From: Gerris lacustris
Lineage: Eukaryota; Arthropoda; Insecta; Hemiptera; Gerridae
Reading direction: 5' to 3'
DNA: 64,000 nt
NCBI GenBank assembly: GCA_951217055.1
Contig: OX578277.1
Coordinates: forward strand, 67,584,455-67,648,454
The notes below the pieces were generated by a model. That model was not told the origin of the DNA. It saw only the letters and a program-made list of their open reading frames with translations, and ran no database searches. Positions 24,311 through 36,918 of this stretch are shown in pieces. How positions within the stretch are numbered: the stretch's first letter is position 1; each line of letters opens with the position of its first letter. Position numbers and translations under genes: made by a program.

Positions 24311-25330
24311 TATAAATTAGCGAGGATACAAAACTATATTTTATGATTTATTTCCGATCTCGTAAATCACGGATCATTTCTAATCTATTATATCGATCAA
24401 CAATATTCTTTCCCCTTTTAAAACTTTCGTTAATCTTTTTGAATTATCATAACTTTTTTCCTTTTATTCCACTCAATTGTTAACAACAGCAATTTATTTT
24501 TGTCTTTTACAAAAAGTGAAACTCGAATGAACCTGAAAGGGCACCTCTGTTGAGAAAAATACTTCACTTATTTTTATACTTTTGAGAAGTTATATTAATA
24601 TGGTTTTAGAAGGATGACCGAGTAAGTTTTCTGGAAAAAACTATTCTTGTTTAATTCCGGTATACGAAATCTTATTGAGTTCTTATATTGTTTAAGCTTA
24701 TCTAATTTATTATCTACTGCAAGGTTTCTGAACAGACTGGGGTCAACGAAGATAACTAATCCAAAAAGTTAACCCGTAATGAAATGCAGACTAGAGGATC
24801 TTAGAAACATTGTCAAAAGATCAGAAAAGATGATAAATATTAATAATTGCCTTGTAATCAAATATAAATATTACTTTTATTTAGATAGACAACAGTCCGC
24901 ACATCAAGTCATCAAATATACCTTCTAATTATAAATTCTAATTGGTAATTCTGAAATTCTATAACGGACAAAAAATCATTTACCAATTCTCAGATCCTTC
25001 CGACCCCAGAACATGCATCCAGTTTTGTTTTGATCAGTATTCGTTAAAAATATCCTATAAAAACCTTTGTTTAAAGCTATTAGTTATTTCATTTTTAATA
25101 AAGACTTTAAATAGCTAACTACTGTACTTTCATTGATGTACACCACTTTGCATTATTATTTTAAACAATTATTTGTTATATACCGGACTTACATTATAAC
25201 AGACAACTCCTAGCATTAATCAGTCCGAGGTTTTACTGTAATTTTGAACCATTTTAATATATTACAGTTTTTGCCTCTTTTAAGCTAACCACAATTTTCT
25301 TCAGCTCTGTTTTAAAAGGCAAAAGAGGAA
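24311..25330. other. No recognised feature
   Basis: AT-rich sequence without defined repeats. Confidence 0.45.
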
Positions 25331-25334
25331 AGTT

Positions 25335-25930
25335 ATTTTTACTACGTTTTCAAGCTTGCTTTCTTGTTTGTTTGTTTGTTTGTTTATCCAGTACAAATCT
25401 TGCAATCGATTTTTAACTAACTCCCGAGTAGCTAGACATTTGACACTTTTAGAATAGCTCAGATCACAATGACAATGCATCATTTTTTAGCCATCTTTCA
25501 GCAGAATTTAATTCGTTTTCAGCAAATTTTTCTGTATTGAAAGTTGGTTCGGAAAAAATACGCAAGTTATTTGTTTTGACATGTCCCATATATTATATAC
25601 AATCTTCATTTTGACGGGTTTCAAATTTGTGATTTTTTATTAAAAGGTAAATATTGAATGGCAGCGAAAAAGGAAAAGTAAACAAAGAAATAAATTAATT
25701 GATCCAAGATGAGGTGAGATCCGTTGTACAAAGATTTGTCCTTTTATAGGTTTTAGATGGTTGCCATTTATGTGAAGTTAATAAATTCGGAACTATTTTT
25801 TTTTTTTTTTCACTAACATTATATAACAATGACAATTATATTATCAACATTACATATGATTCAACGGAAAATTTAAAAACGTAGTATATAAAAAGTTCTT
25901 TTTATCTTGTAATTATTATATAATCTTTTC
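25335..25930 (+). repeat. Dispersed repeat family B, copy 1
   Basis: Near copy of 51213-51557 over its first 310 bp and last 50 bp: 'tactacgttt', a GTTT run, 'tacaaatcttgcaatcgatttttaact', 'gagtagctagacatttga', 'agttcttttta tcttgtaattatt'. It contains about 220 bp (25650-25870) absent from copy 2. No coding frame. The other copy shows clean boundaries because it sits inside a palindrome, identifying this as a mobile repeat. Confidence 0.75.
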
Positions 25931-26720
25931 AAGCTTAGTGACTTATCAAATATATCAATCATTTAGTAAAAATTGAAGTGAAATAAAGCGACACTTTGTT
26001 TTGTAATTAATTGATTCTATTTATGCTTCCTCGGTGCGAGAACTAAAAATAAAGTACCAGCTTCTGTTGTCTCTTCTTGCGCTATTACCTCGGAAACTAG
26101 TATTTTCCAGAATAACTACTTATATCCTCAATAAATTTGATATATTTCGTATTGATTTGATTTTATTAGTTGGAAATACATGAAATTCAAGTCCGAAAGT
26201 AAGGAAAATGAAGAAGAGAAGAACAGATATTGAGTTGTAATACTGCGTACATACAGAAGAGTTGATTAATGCTTTAGAGTATATGAAAGGTTGCTTTAGA
26301 CTGTAAGGAGCGTATACTAATACTCTAATATCTTGCTTAGACATTTCAGGCTTGCCTAAACCTGGCTTAGTAGTGCCAAACTCAAAACTTGAGCCTACTG
26401 TATAATCATTATGTAGAAGGACCTTATACCTACCTAGGTAGACTTCCTCTAGCATGTATTTATCCTTGATCTTCCTAAAATAACTTTATTGTGTAAAATC
26501 ATTATTACAATAATCTAGTTAAAGAGAATATACAACTATCCCATTCCATCCATAACTTAGCTTAATAGCAGAATGTACTAAATACTGTAGTAATCTGTAC
26601 TAAATAGTTGTAGTACAGAAAAAGCCTGTTATAAAAATAAAATTTCATGTAAAATTCCAATATTTATAGCCAATCTTTAATTACAATATTTAATTCCAGT
26701 TCTTAACTTTATTAAATTTT
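25931..26720. other. No recognised feature
   Basis: A minus-strand 111-codon frame (26120-26455) has no identifiable domain and an AT-rich codon composition like its flanks. Confidence 0.4.
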
Positions 26721-26724
26721 GCTT

Positions 26725-27570
26725 CCGAGCTTACCGAAGATAACGGAAGCTATGTGATCGTTTTGAAGAACGACATATTTTATGTCTCCGATTTTAAAAA
26801 TTCCAAGGCAGAAATCCGTTTAAGACATCAGGGAACATTTTTGGTTCCGTGTCTGTCTGTTGGTCTGTAGGTCTGTCGGTCTGTCTGTCGCTCAATTTTT
26901 GTGAACCAACATATCTTAAAAACTATACGTCCGATTTTAATGAAATTTGGCATAGGCATAGGACATACATAGCCATACACATATCGTTGGTCCCATACAA
27001 GGTTTAACCTTCTGCTCCTATTTGTGTTTCTTTAATATGCGCACAAACATACATTTATTTACACCTATATCTTCAAAAGCACTCATCTGATTTTTATGAA
27101 ATTTGGATGGTTTGTCGAAAGTAGACCTCAGATACCACTAGATTAATTTCAACCGTTTGCGCCCTTTAACTTTTTCTTAATTGATACTTTTGCTTTTCTT
27201 CTACATGTAAAAAATCAAAACAATTTTGATTTATTAAAAAAACGGGGGAAACAATTAAATAAATACTATGCCAATTAGTGTGGCACATAGCTTCCTCGTG
27301 TCCTATTTCGTAAAATTTAATGATTTTATGCTTTTAAAACCTATTACCTATTATCCAATTAATTTTCCCCAGTTTTTAAATTTGTCAAAATTGTTTATTT
27401 ATTAGGTACGTGTATTAAAGTATCAATTCAGAAAAAATGTAAAGAGCGCAGACGGTTGTAGTTAATCTGTGGCTATCTGCGGGCTACTTTCGACAAATCA
27501 TACAAATTTCATAAAAATCTGATGAGTACTTTTAAAGATATAGGTGTACACGCAATTGTTAACGAAAATA
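26725..27570. repeat. Dispersed repeat family C with inverted arms, copy 1
   Basis: The left part has the phrase 'cttaccgaagataacggaagctatgtgatcg', a TCTG run (26855-26890) and 'cacctatatcttcaaaagcactcatctgatttttatgaaatttggatggtttgtcgaaagtag'. The stretch 27010-27200 is inverted at 27420-27560, making a foldback around a centre with 'tgccaattagtgtggcacatagc'. Relatives occur at 31048-31265, 36062-36130 and 44190-44640. No protein recognised. Confidence 0.75.
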
Positions 27571-28456
27571 GGCATTAGAATAATATATTAGTAAAAAATG
27601 GTCAGTAAATTAAGTAATTTAAAAATTGCTCTGCTTCTTCTGACTGTGTGTTGTTATGTTTTTATCTTCTTCCAATTCTTTCTTTTGCATATTAGTCAGT
27701 ATTTCTATGTTTTATAAATAAGAGTAACTGTTAAACAATGGTATTGTAAAGGTGTATTTAGAGCTAGTCGTGTAAAATAAAAATCATCAGATATCACATC
27801 ATTTGTAAAATTCAGATAATGTAATTTAATGAACATCCCTAAAGACCCTGGATACAATAAGTAGTCTAATTTTTAGTTTTTTCCTACTACTTTGTTACTT
27901 AAAATAATTATTATTTTGCTTGTAAAACTTTTCTTTTTTAATTTATAAACTTTCCTGTTACCATAAATTGTAAAACATATTTCATTTCTAATTTTCACAA
28001 GGAACTTACCAAAAGAATGCAAATCGACTTCCCAGATACTTATCAAAATGTGAGATCATAGGTTTAGCCAAGACTCCCCCTGTTCAAGTAAGTTCTACTA
28101 GGTCTAATTTATTCAGTACAAGTAAATGATGTTGTTTGTCTGTCCCCCCCCCCCCCTCTATTATCCGTCCCTCACAAACGCAAACATTTATTTTTTCAAA
28201 TCAGTCTAAATGTTTGAATTTAAAAACATTTTCTGACTTGGCACATACGCAGCATAAAGAGGTTAAACAGTTTTCAGTAATTTAATTAATATTTTTCTTA
28301 TGGTTTATAATAAGATTTTTTTTTTAAATACAATGTTACGCTATATTAGTTCATATATCTTATGAACTACATTTTTATTTTTGGTTCAGTTTGTAATGAT
28401 ATCTAATTTAAAATTAATTTGATATATTATCTAAGTATCTTTCATAAGATAATAGT
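27571..28456. other. AT-rich; one shared phrase
   Basis: 28275-28350 resembles 58755-58825 ('taatttatattttccctatggcttatattaagatttttttaaa'), a diverged dispersed repeat. A C run lies at 28144-28156. Otherwise unrecognised. Confidence 0.4.
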
Positions 28457-28548
28457 GGGGGGGGGGGGGGGGGGGGCAAAGTGACTTGAGTTGGTTCCAG
28501 TAAATGATGGTACTACTGTGCTCGACTTAGTGGGGGTTACACCCGATG

Positions 28549-28631
<83 letters not shown>
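28457..28631. repeat. G tract (20 bases) and (TA)n array
   Basis: G run 28457-28476; TA array about 28556-28631. Unrelated spacer between them. Confidence 0.95.
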
Positions 28632-28633
<2 letters not shown>

Positions 28634-28969
28634 TCGAGAAAATAAGTACCTTTCACTTACGACTTGGTGTCGAAGTTATTACAATTTTTTTTCTAGAAAT
28701 GTTTTGTTCTTAAATTGTATTGTTTATTTAAACTCTATTTCAACTCATTTGATTTGATAGTCAATAATTGTTGATGGGATGTTGTTGATACGATTCTAAC
28801 ATGTTGATTATAAAAATCTCTAATTTTATCTGATGAATACTAAAACAATAATAAATATAATTTGGCGTTTTTATTTATTTATTTTGAGTGCAGTTGAAAG
28901 GATTTAATTTCACATGAAGACCCTAAAAAGTAATCAAAGCTTAAACGACAAAAGGAAGACAAATATAAC

Positions 28970-29400
28970 ATTAAAAGATTGTGGAAGGGGAAGAGCCCGA
29001 AAAGAAAGACGAGGCGTTCAAAAGTGAAGAAATAATATCTCGGGGCTGTACCAATAAGAATCTGATGTGAGGATATCTTTCATTAGAAGAAAAAGACAAT
29101 GGGAAAGTTTGAGCGGCCTCTATATGACTGAATTGGGCAGAGTATTATTGGACGGTCGAGGCTGGTCTTTATGGCTCAGCTCCCCCGGTTCCACAGCTAT
29201 ATTGGACACTTTTGACGCTTTATTGACAAAACTGTCCTGCCGGACAGTTATTAGACTATTGATTCTTGTGCGAGACATCTTATTGCCAACTTCTGTCCTC
29301 CCCCTAAGAGAGCGACACTCTTCTCTTATAACCTCCTCTGTAACTTATTTAATTTTAACCTCTCAATTGTAACATTTCTTCTCCGGAGAACAAAAGATAT
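28970..29400. promoter_or_regulatory. Candidate regulatory block
   Basis: GC-enriched. A plus-strand 101-codon frame (29067-29372) covers it. The translation is Leu/Arg/Ser-rich with no known domain, so a coding call is not made. Confidence 0.25.
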
Positions 29401-29679
29401 ATCACGAAGTTTTTGGACTGTAAGTCCCTAAGTATTTTCTTTCTGTTTTTTGACCCAGTATCAGTTAGAATTTTGTTAGAATCAAACTTTAATATGAAGC
29501 CAACTTGAAGATTGCTTCCAATTTCAGACGGGTAGATTTTTATTTTTTGGACTTAATATTTTAGTTAGTAAAATCGTTTTGTATTATTGAAATATATGAA
29601 GTTTAATTTAAATAGACGAATTTAGGATAAAATTGCCTTTTTAATTATTAACGCATCTCGAATTGGACTAGGGTGAATT

Positions 29680-30400
29680 TTACCTTTGATGGTTTCTATG
29701 GGGATTGTCTGAGCCTGGTGTCTTTGCGGTTGAGGGGCGCCTTGAGGGAGCGTTTGAGGACTTAACACGGGCAGGACTGTGGCCGAAGGTCTTGCGTAAT
29801 CCTTTTGATAAGGTTAAGTAAGTAGTGAAGAGTTTGAGAAATCAATAAGAGAAGGGATACCGTTGTGAAGTAGGAAGAGGTGCGGATCAGCAGATGGAAT
29901 TAAGGAGTTAAGAGAGGCTGTCAGAAGAAGCGCCGTGCAAAGAGATTGTGTAATGCAGGGCCAGCTATCCGCTTAATCCCCCGGACAGAACGCGGGTGCC
30001 AGCCCAGGTAATTGGGCCCCGCTCTAATATGAATGAGACCGGCAAGGCTTATGACTAGGTCTCTTCTTATCAGGGAACCTCTTGAATATTTCAGACCGGC
30101 CGACTTGACCGCCTTCTAATACAGGTTTGCATTAAACATGGCGTATTGTGTTCGGTTGCGGGATGCCACTACAACATTGATAAGATTGCCGTGCAATTGC
30201 GGAGGATGCAAAAGACCGTCTCGAGGGTGGAGACGGAGTCTTGCGCTTCTGCCTGGGGGTTGGAATAGAATAATAACGGATTCTCTTTGTTTTCTTATAG
30301 TCCAACTTCACAGCTCTACCATCCCCAACATGCTAACAACATTTGTAATCTATTTATATAGTGGCAACTTTGTTTCTCTCAGCTAAATTTCACTCCTCAT
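29680..30400. promoter_or_regulatory. Candidate regulatory block with GATA and TAATCC words
   Basis: GATAAG occurs at 29807-29812 and 30179-30184 and TTATCA near 30066. TAATCC occurs at 29797-29802 and 29974-29979. The block is GC-enriched and repeat-free. The 82-codon frame at 30138-30386 has no recognisable motif. Word clustering is suggestive only. Confidence 0.32.
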
Positions 30401-31045
30401 CTTGCAAAAGGTTGTTCTCTTGAACAAGATTAAACTTTTTCTTACGGTCGAAAGCTTATAAATGATCTTATATATACATTAACAGTAAAGGATAAGATGA
30501 GATGTAAAAACATTAAGCTTGTCCTTCATAAGAATACTAGTGTTTTACACAAGTATTAATTAATTTGTTAGTCAAGTCTTTAACAGTTATGCTTTGGCCT
30601 TATTTAACATTGTTTAATGTTTTAAATTCTAAAATGTAATTATATAGGTAACTTAGTTCTGAATTAAATTATTTATTTAGTAAATAAAAACGATTATTAA
30701 TATTAATTCGTAATAATTAACTAAGCAATTATTAAGAAGCATTTAGAATAAATTATTAACTACTCTACTTTTCTGTTATTCGAATCTCATTGCATTGTTC
30801 AAATATTAGAAAATTGTTTGTTGTAGTATAAGTCAATGTGGTGATATAAACATTGGCTTAATCATTATTGTGAAATAAATAATACATAAATAGGTAAATA
30901 TATAATGTATATGTTAGATTCCTAATAAGAGTAAATCATCTTATTAAATAGTTCACTTGTGTAATTTATAAAAATATGATCTTATACTCAGAAGGAATGC
31001 CTCTTAAAGTAAATTTAATGATAAGTAGTTCATATTTAAAGTACT
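30401..31045. other. No recognised feature (AT-rich)
   Basis: No repeats or frames supported. Confidence 0.5.
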
Positions 31046-31047
31046 CT

Positions 31048-31265
31048 GCCTGTTCGTGTGGTACATAGCTTGCTTACGTCCTACTATTGGACATTTAGTC
31101 ACATGAGTTTTTGATCTGTTTCGATTCCCAGTGAAGTCACATTTAATTTTATACAATATCAAATTTGTTAAGACTGCTGAAATATGGGAAATTTTCGACA
31201 AACCGTCGAAATTTCTTCAAAATCGGATAAGCACTTTTTCGATGAGGTGTTAAATAACAAAGATG
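31048..31265. repeat. Dispersed repeat family C, diverged copy
   Basis: Contains 'gtgtggtacatagcttgcttacgtccta' followed by 'tttcgacaaaccgtcgaaatttc..aaaatcgga..agcact', the antisense of the 'gatttttatgaaatttggatggtttgtcgaaa' module of 26725-27570. Confidence 0.55.
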
Positions 31266-33465
31266 GAAGTTATTATTTAACAAGTTAGCGCGCATGTGGA
31301 TAAGAAAGCAACGTGCTCAGTAGGTTGACGTTTATTTAGGGCCAACAGTGGTCTAATTATGAGATACTCCCTAAATGTCATCAGTCATCAATATTGGACC
31401 TATAGTTTTAGACCAACCGACCAAAAGATCTACAGACACCCACGAGACCATAAATGTTCCCTGACATCTGAACTGGTTTTCTGTCAAGGAGATTTTAAAT
31501 TCGGTGACAAAACTTCGGTAAGCTATCGAAAGCTATCTATTACATATCATTAACCAATCAAGGGCAGTTTGAAGGTTGTCGCGATGTAATTTTCTGGATT
31601 TTAGATGATAGATTTGAAATTTAAAAAAAATTTGTGGGTATAGGAAATGTTTACTGTATCAAAAGAAAAAGCCAATCCTTATAGCCTTGAGTTTTTTTTT
31701 TTATCTCTACTTGCATTTATTTCAAAGGCTTTATAACTTGTATACATATCTCAAAACCGTCATAGATGCTTAAGTTAAGGTACTTAAAGAACTGAAGGGT
31801 GAAAACAAAAAAAGAGGAATTTCATAATAGGAGTGTAGGATCTAATAGCCAAATGTTTTTATATGTGTAACAATTTTCTACTAATATTTTGTGGAACTTA
31901 CTCAAAGCTTCATTATTAGCAGTATTTGATTAGTTCAGTGACTAAAATATTTCTTACTTTTCTGTAAAATTGAGGTATTTGACAATAAATTAATCAATTT
32001 CTCGTTGAGTTTTATTTAATACGGCTCTTTTTCTTAAAAAAATAATACATTTCCGTATTGCTTAGAAAAGTTTGATATAATGAAGCTTCGAGATTTAAAA
32101 AATGCTATATGTACAAAATGTACATACTTACATATACTTACATATGTACATATGTAATGTATTAAAACATTGTCTATATTTTCATAATGAGGTATGTCGG
32201 TCTTAAGGTAGTTAAAGTTACACCAAAACTAATTTGTTTTATTAAAAAATAAATAGAATTATGTTACGAACCAATTTATTTAAGTTACAGACTTGCAAAT
32301 GCAGTTTTTTTTGTCGGATTCAAACTATTATTATTATTATTTTTTTTTTTAATAATTCAAAGTTCATCTAAGAAAAACGACAATAAAAAAAAATAGAGAT
32401 TTATACTTGGGTATAACTAGAGATATCATTATTATTTTATAGAAATCTGTTTCAATTTAAATTAAATTCTTAAGAAAAGTAAACTTAGGCTCAAGAAGAT
32501 ACAAATCACCTTTCTCACATGACAAAAAACGGAGTTATTCGATGTTCTGTTTTCGTTTTCAGTACTAGTGCTCCAATCTGTTGGAGGCTGAGTGAACTAT
32601 GTAGTCTATCATACTCTCTGCCTACTTACAAAAATAATATTTCCTCAGATTTTCAATTCTTTTAAATAATATTGTGTTTTACTGGAAGTAAGTTTAATAC
32701 TGTTAATTTAATTCCATTAATTTAAATACTATTCTGAGATCTAAAACAAGAAAATAAATTACAACTAATGACTGCAAAAATAGCTTCTTAAATTAACTGA
32801 TGTGTTGTTCAAATGTACAAACACATTACAATGTTTTGTCGCGAGTTGCAAATATTATAATTAAGAATATATTATATTAATACGTTATTCCCTTAACTTT
32901 GTTTTAAGAGGCCACGGAAATAAAGTATTATGCATTATTCGTATCCATAGAAAAGAAGTATGAAATACTTGCATATTTAGACCCTGAGATTTTCAATGAA
33001 TGAATGTTTATATATTATTATATCTGAATTAATAAAAGTGCTTAGTCTATTAAATTAATTAATTGATTGTAAATTCTTAATGCATTCTTTCAAACAAATG
33101 ATTTACCATTAAATTAGATATTAATACTAATTATTACATTAGTAAATTACACATTACACATTGGTAAATGTATAAAGTTGTTATTTGCTACATCTTGGTA
33201 ATTGTGTTATGCTGTATTTACATCCTTCATGCTGAATTAAAAAAGGAAAAATAACACATTTTTTGGAATCCTCTCTTTTTCATAACTTTTAATTATAATA
33301 ATAACTTACTATATACATAATTTATTTTTCCTGAAATAAATGAGTGTAAGGCAAAGTAATCACAAATTATATGTAGTTATTCTGCTATATTAAGTTAAAT
33401 CATAAATTTACAGAGATACATTTGTTAGGCCAAACTAAATTTGTTCCGAGGTAAAATATGCTACG
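31266..33465. other. Long AT-rich stretch, unrecognised
   Basis: Only small features seen: an 18-bp palindrome TACATATGTACATATGTA near 32138 and A/T homopolymers near 32340. The frame at 31359-31553 is unremarkable. Confidence 0.45.
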
Positions 33466-33469
33466 AAAC

Positions 33470-34330
33470 GTAATTACTTCATCTGACTGCTGGTCTGCCT
33501 TGTCTCTTGCTCCTCTCTCTAGGACATCATTCTTTTAGTTTCTTAGCTCATTAGACTATCTATCCTTCTCCATTTTACGTTTCCTACCAATTTCCACTTC
33601 TGATTGAACACTGCTTGCCTTACATCGCGTACATCTCTTTATCTTCATCATTAAGAAAAGTTTATTCCGTGTGAACATCAAGTCCTGCAACCTTGGTTTC
33701 TTTATTTAACTACATTAGCATTTTTTTCAAACTCTTGTCATAATTATAAAAATAGTGTAACATCATCGGTAAATCTTAAGTTATTTAACTTTAAACCTTT
33801 GGATCCTCGGCTGTGTTTTTCTCCAGTGTGTGATAGCGACTCATCATAGAAGAGGTGTAGTTCAATAACCAAACAACGTCTTCACACAAAATGATTGTAT
33901 TTGTTACAATTGACCGGAACTATTGACTTGTTGTTGATTTGTAACAATTGATCGGTTTTTTCTAATGTCTGTCGTTTTTCTGTTTTACTTCACAATTAGT
34001 TGTTACCTTAGTGTATACCTTCATATTAAGTTTGTCACTTGATTTGTAGATTATCTGAAGAAGGCTGCTTTAGAACAGCCGAAACCGGTCAATTGTAACA
34101 AATACAATCATTATGTGTGAAGACGATATTGGTCTACACCTCTTCTATGATTTAAACCTTTGATAGAAATGCCTCACGATTTCTCTATTAACACAACATC
34201 TTAGAAAAAATATCACATGAAGAGGCCTCTTCTGAGTTTCTATTGAGTTTGAAATATTTTCTCTGTTTTCCAAGTTTTAGCTTGCCTGCTTTCGTACCAT
34301 ATCCCTATAGCAATATTATTTCTTAATTAT
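33470..34330 (-). pseudogene. RTE-type LINE reverse transcriptase remnant, interrupted
   Basis: On the minus strand, GLKLNNLRFTDDVTLF (33800-33755) matches the RTE-type pattern GxxLNHLRFADDIVLF around the catalytic DD. It is followed after a frameshift by KSLKKMLM*LNKETKVAGLDVHTE, matching the 'ML..LN..S..VGL.IN..KT' segment, and near 33490 by a degenerate basic tail. Upstream residues around 34330-34165 (KLKLGKQRKYFKLNR) suit the 'YFKxxRGVRQGD' region but have lost it. Stops and shifts are frequent. The element is split at 33802-34150 by another insertion. Clade assignment is from memory. Confidence 0.7.
33802..34150 (+). mobile_element. 349-bp insertion with long inverted arms, 12-bp duplication and hammerhead-like core
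   Basis: TTTAAACCTTTG occurs at 33790-33801 and 34151-34162, bounding the insertion as a 12-bp target duplication within the LINE. Arms 33844-33916 and 34084-34150 are inverted copies (TCATAGAAGAGGTGTAG... / ...CTACACCTCTTCTATGA) ending at CCGGTCAATTG. Just before the right arm lies CTGAAGA-A-GGCTG..CAGCC-GAAAC (34057-34087), a hammerhead-like core with position 7 changed and one unpaired A before stem II. Variable-length duplication plus a ribozyme-like core fits a short Penelope-related or terminal-repeat-derived element. That assignment is inferred. Confidence 0.7.
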
Positions 34331-34439
34331 ATTTTAAATTTCTAGAAATATACTCGTACATCTATACAAATGTCCCGACTATATTGCAGTTCATTCGAAT
34401 ATATTAATATGCATTTATTAACTTGGAAAGCCAATATTA

Positions 34440-35200
34440 ATATGGAAATTGACGGAGTTAACCACTTGGTTACTTTCCTTCTACTTTCAAAGAGAAAAAG
34501 CAAACTTTGCTGATTAAGGTGGAATCTCTTTTTCCCCTTCTCCTACAAATTTACGCGTAGAAAAGTCTAAGGGTTTTCTCTTTTTTTTGGTCCTATTTTT
34601 CTCCTTTGTTTCGAGTTTTCTTTTCCCCCACTTCTTTCATCCAGAGTAGACTATTTTTTTTTTTTTTAAAAAAAGAAAAGTTTTTTCTCTGCGGCAAAAA
34701 AGAAAGAAAAAATATATATAAACACGATCACACAGGGAAGTAGAGAGTGAGAAAAAACAGTAGAGAAGATCTTCAAGAGGGGGGTTGGATTAAGTTTAAA
34801 ATTTTCACAATGGGCCCTCCATCCCCTTGCGAGCCACCCCCAACCCAGCACTAGTTTATTGTTAGGGAGGTCTCATCCCGAAGAAAAGTCAAGAAGCATA
34901 TTACCGACCTGTTTCTACGAAAATCTCATTTGCAAACTCAGTAAAGCGCTGAGAGGAGGCTGGAATACCCCTCTGTTATCTTATCACTTGGGCCTTAGTC
35001 TTACCCCCACTACATCTCTCCTTGTTATTATCCTTCTTCTTCTGCTTCTTCTTTTGCTTCTATTTCATTTAAAAAAGGAACGGCTTTTTCTTTAGGGCAG
35101 CGAGAAGCGTAAACACTTTGCTGCTTTCCAAGACAGTTTTGCTCGTAGCTTCGCTCCTAGCACCTCCCTTGTAGAATCCCTTTTCTTTAAATCATTTACT
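34440..35200. promoter_or_regulatory. Candidate regulatory block rich in pyrimidine tracts
   Basis: Strong strand asymmetry: pyrimidine runs at 34520-34660 and a CTT-rich run at 35028-35065 flank a GC-richer section. No coding pattern in 34859-35095 beyond a chance frame. Confidence 0.25.
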
Positions 35201-35565
35201 CTGTTATTCATCGGACGGTTCGGTGTAAACAAGATTTTTACTTAAGATATTTAAATCCGATTCGTCCATAAATCAACCTCCTTCTTAAAATTAAAAGGCT
35301 TCTCTTCTCTGTTTGGGTCCGTTGAAATGGAATAAGTATGAAATAGTAATCGCTTTACCTTTGCCTTCCTTTTCATCCATTTCATAAAACATTTTCTTCG
35401 TTTTTTATTTCATCTTACCTTATTAAAATTGTTCAAACTGAACGAACTATTGAATTTAAATATTCTTACTTCATTTTTAAAAAAATATAATTTTTTACCT
35501 AGTCCATTCTATCTCAGTTATAATTTCTAAAATCAGACTATTACGCTGTTTTATTTACTTGTGTC

Positions 35566-35706
35566 TCGAATCTTTAGTTGTTTAGTTTTACCATGGACCT
35601 TCAGATTTATCATAGTCTTGACTCTTCGGTTGTTTAATTTTACCATCGACCATCAGATTTAACATAGTCTTGACTCTTCGGTTCTTCACTTTTACAATCG
35701 ATCAAT
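35566..35706 (+). repeat. 52-bp tandem repeat, about 2.6 copies
   Basis: Unit 'cttcggttgtttaattttaccatcgaccatcagatttaacatagtcttgact' with start points about 35570, 35622 and 35674; the third copy is partial. The first two copies differ at only a few positions. Confidence 0.85.
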
Positions 35707-36060
35707 TACATATTGTACATTGATTGTATATTTTATGCAATCAATTCCTAATAAACAGTGCATTTTTAAACTAACTTTAATTTATTGGAGAAAAAGCTAA
35801 TTCCTTAAAACCCTTAGAAAATAGAAAATTTGCTATTTTAATTATTATAGAGATTCACATGTTTAAGGTCTCATAAGGACTGTTGATTGATGATACATTA
35901 TTAAGTATTTCATTGCAATAAACATATTTCAGAACTAGGGAGGCTTTAAATTATTTTTACGGATGATATTCTTATACGATTTCGTAGATAGGTCTTAACT
36001 TTAAGTATTATATGTTGTGTTAGAGTTAGAAAAAAAAAATAGTAGAAAAAAAAATTAAAA
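35707..36060. other. No recognised feature
   Basis: AT-rich. Confidence 0.5.
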
Positions 36061-36061
36061 G

Positions 36062-36503
36062 CGTCTGCCAATCAGTGTGGCATATGACACATACTTTCAT
36101 CGTGCCCTACCACTGGGCGAATTTATGTTTGAGTATAAAATAAAGTACCTATAATGAGATAATTTCCAAATATGACTGTTATAGAAAATGTAGGATGTGC
36201 ACATGCTCGTTAGCAACCAATGTGAACAGAATGTTGAAATTAATATAAAAAAAGTATATAAAAATTTCTGAATCTTAAGTCTCAACTCTAAACACTGACA
36301 TATATCTGGTGTGTTCGAATTCCAGTGGGATTAGGCATGTTTCTCAATTTCACGCTGATGATCACATCGAGTAGATGAGTTAAGTGTCTGGATCCACCGT
36401 CCTGTATTACCCTAATGATGTGTTGATCAGGATGTGATAAAAACAGCAGTAGAGAAAAGAAGAAAATAGCAAAAAAAAAAAAAAAAAAAAAAAAAAACAT
36501 TTT
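36062..36503 (+). repeat. SINE-like retrosequence with B box and A tail
   Basis: Starts with 'ctgccaatcagtgtggcatatgac', shared with family C. It carries GTGTTCGAATTCC (36312-36324), close to a polymerase III B box, and ends in an A run (36471-36496). Similar order at 31048 suggests a repeat family. No target duplication identified, and the true start is uncertain. Confidence 0.45.
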
Positions 36504-36918
36504 AATGAACTTTTTGTATGAATTCTTTCAATATATTTCTCGTTTGAAAGTAAATGGGCTTAATGACAAGTGGCTAGTATGTTTGTCTCCAGTTCTAATC
36601 AAGACTTAATTTTAACTTTTCAATTATCTAACTTCATATTGTAGCTATCGTAAATAATTTAAATGAAAGAAATACCATAAAAGAATGACTAATTTGAAGA
36701 GTAAATTACACAATATAAGGATTTTCTCTTGTACTATTTACTTTTGAAATTTAATTAAATTTTTCTATCTTCAATTTAGAATCTCAAAATTATATCTTTT
36801 TTGAGTTTCCTCACTTTTTCATTTCTTCAAAAAAAAAATTAAACCCTTCGTGAGGTGTTTTTTAAAATTAAAATCAAGTCCTCTCTTTTTATTATTCTCT
36901 CTAAGCATGTTATGCGTC

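Noticed and set aside
26120..26455. 111-codon minus-strand frame
   Set aside because: AT-rich codon composition identical to the flanks and no motif.
27516..27545. CTGATGAGTAC as a second hammerhead
   Set aside because: No stem II or GAAA follows; it is part of dispersed repeat family C. The same holds for CTGATGA near 28827.
29067..29372. 101-codon open frame
   Set aside because: Length is compatible with chance in GC-enriched DNA; no domain, signal or transcription cue recognised.
35566..35706. CRISPR array
   Set aside because: Direct head-to-tail 52-bp units without spacers in a eukaryotic context; an ordinary tandem repeat.
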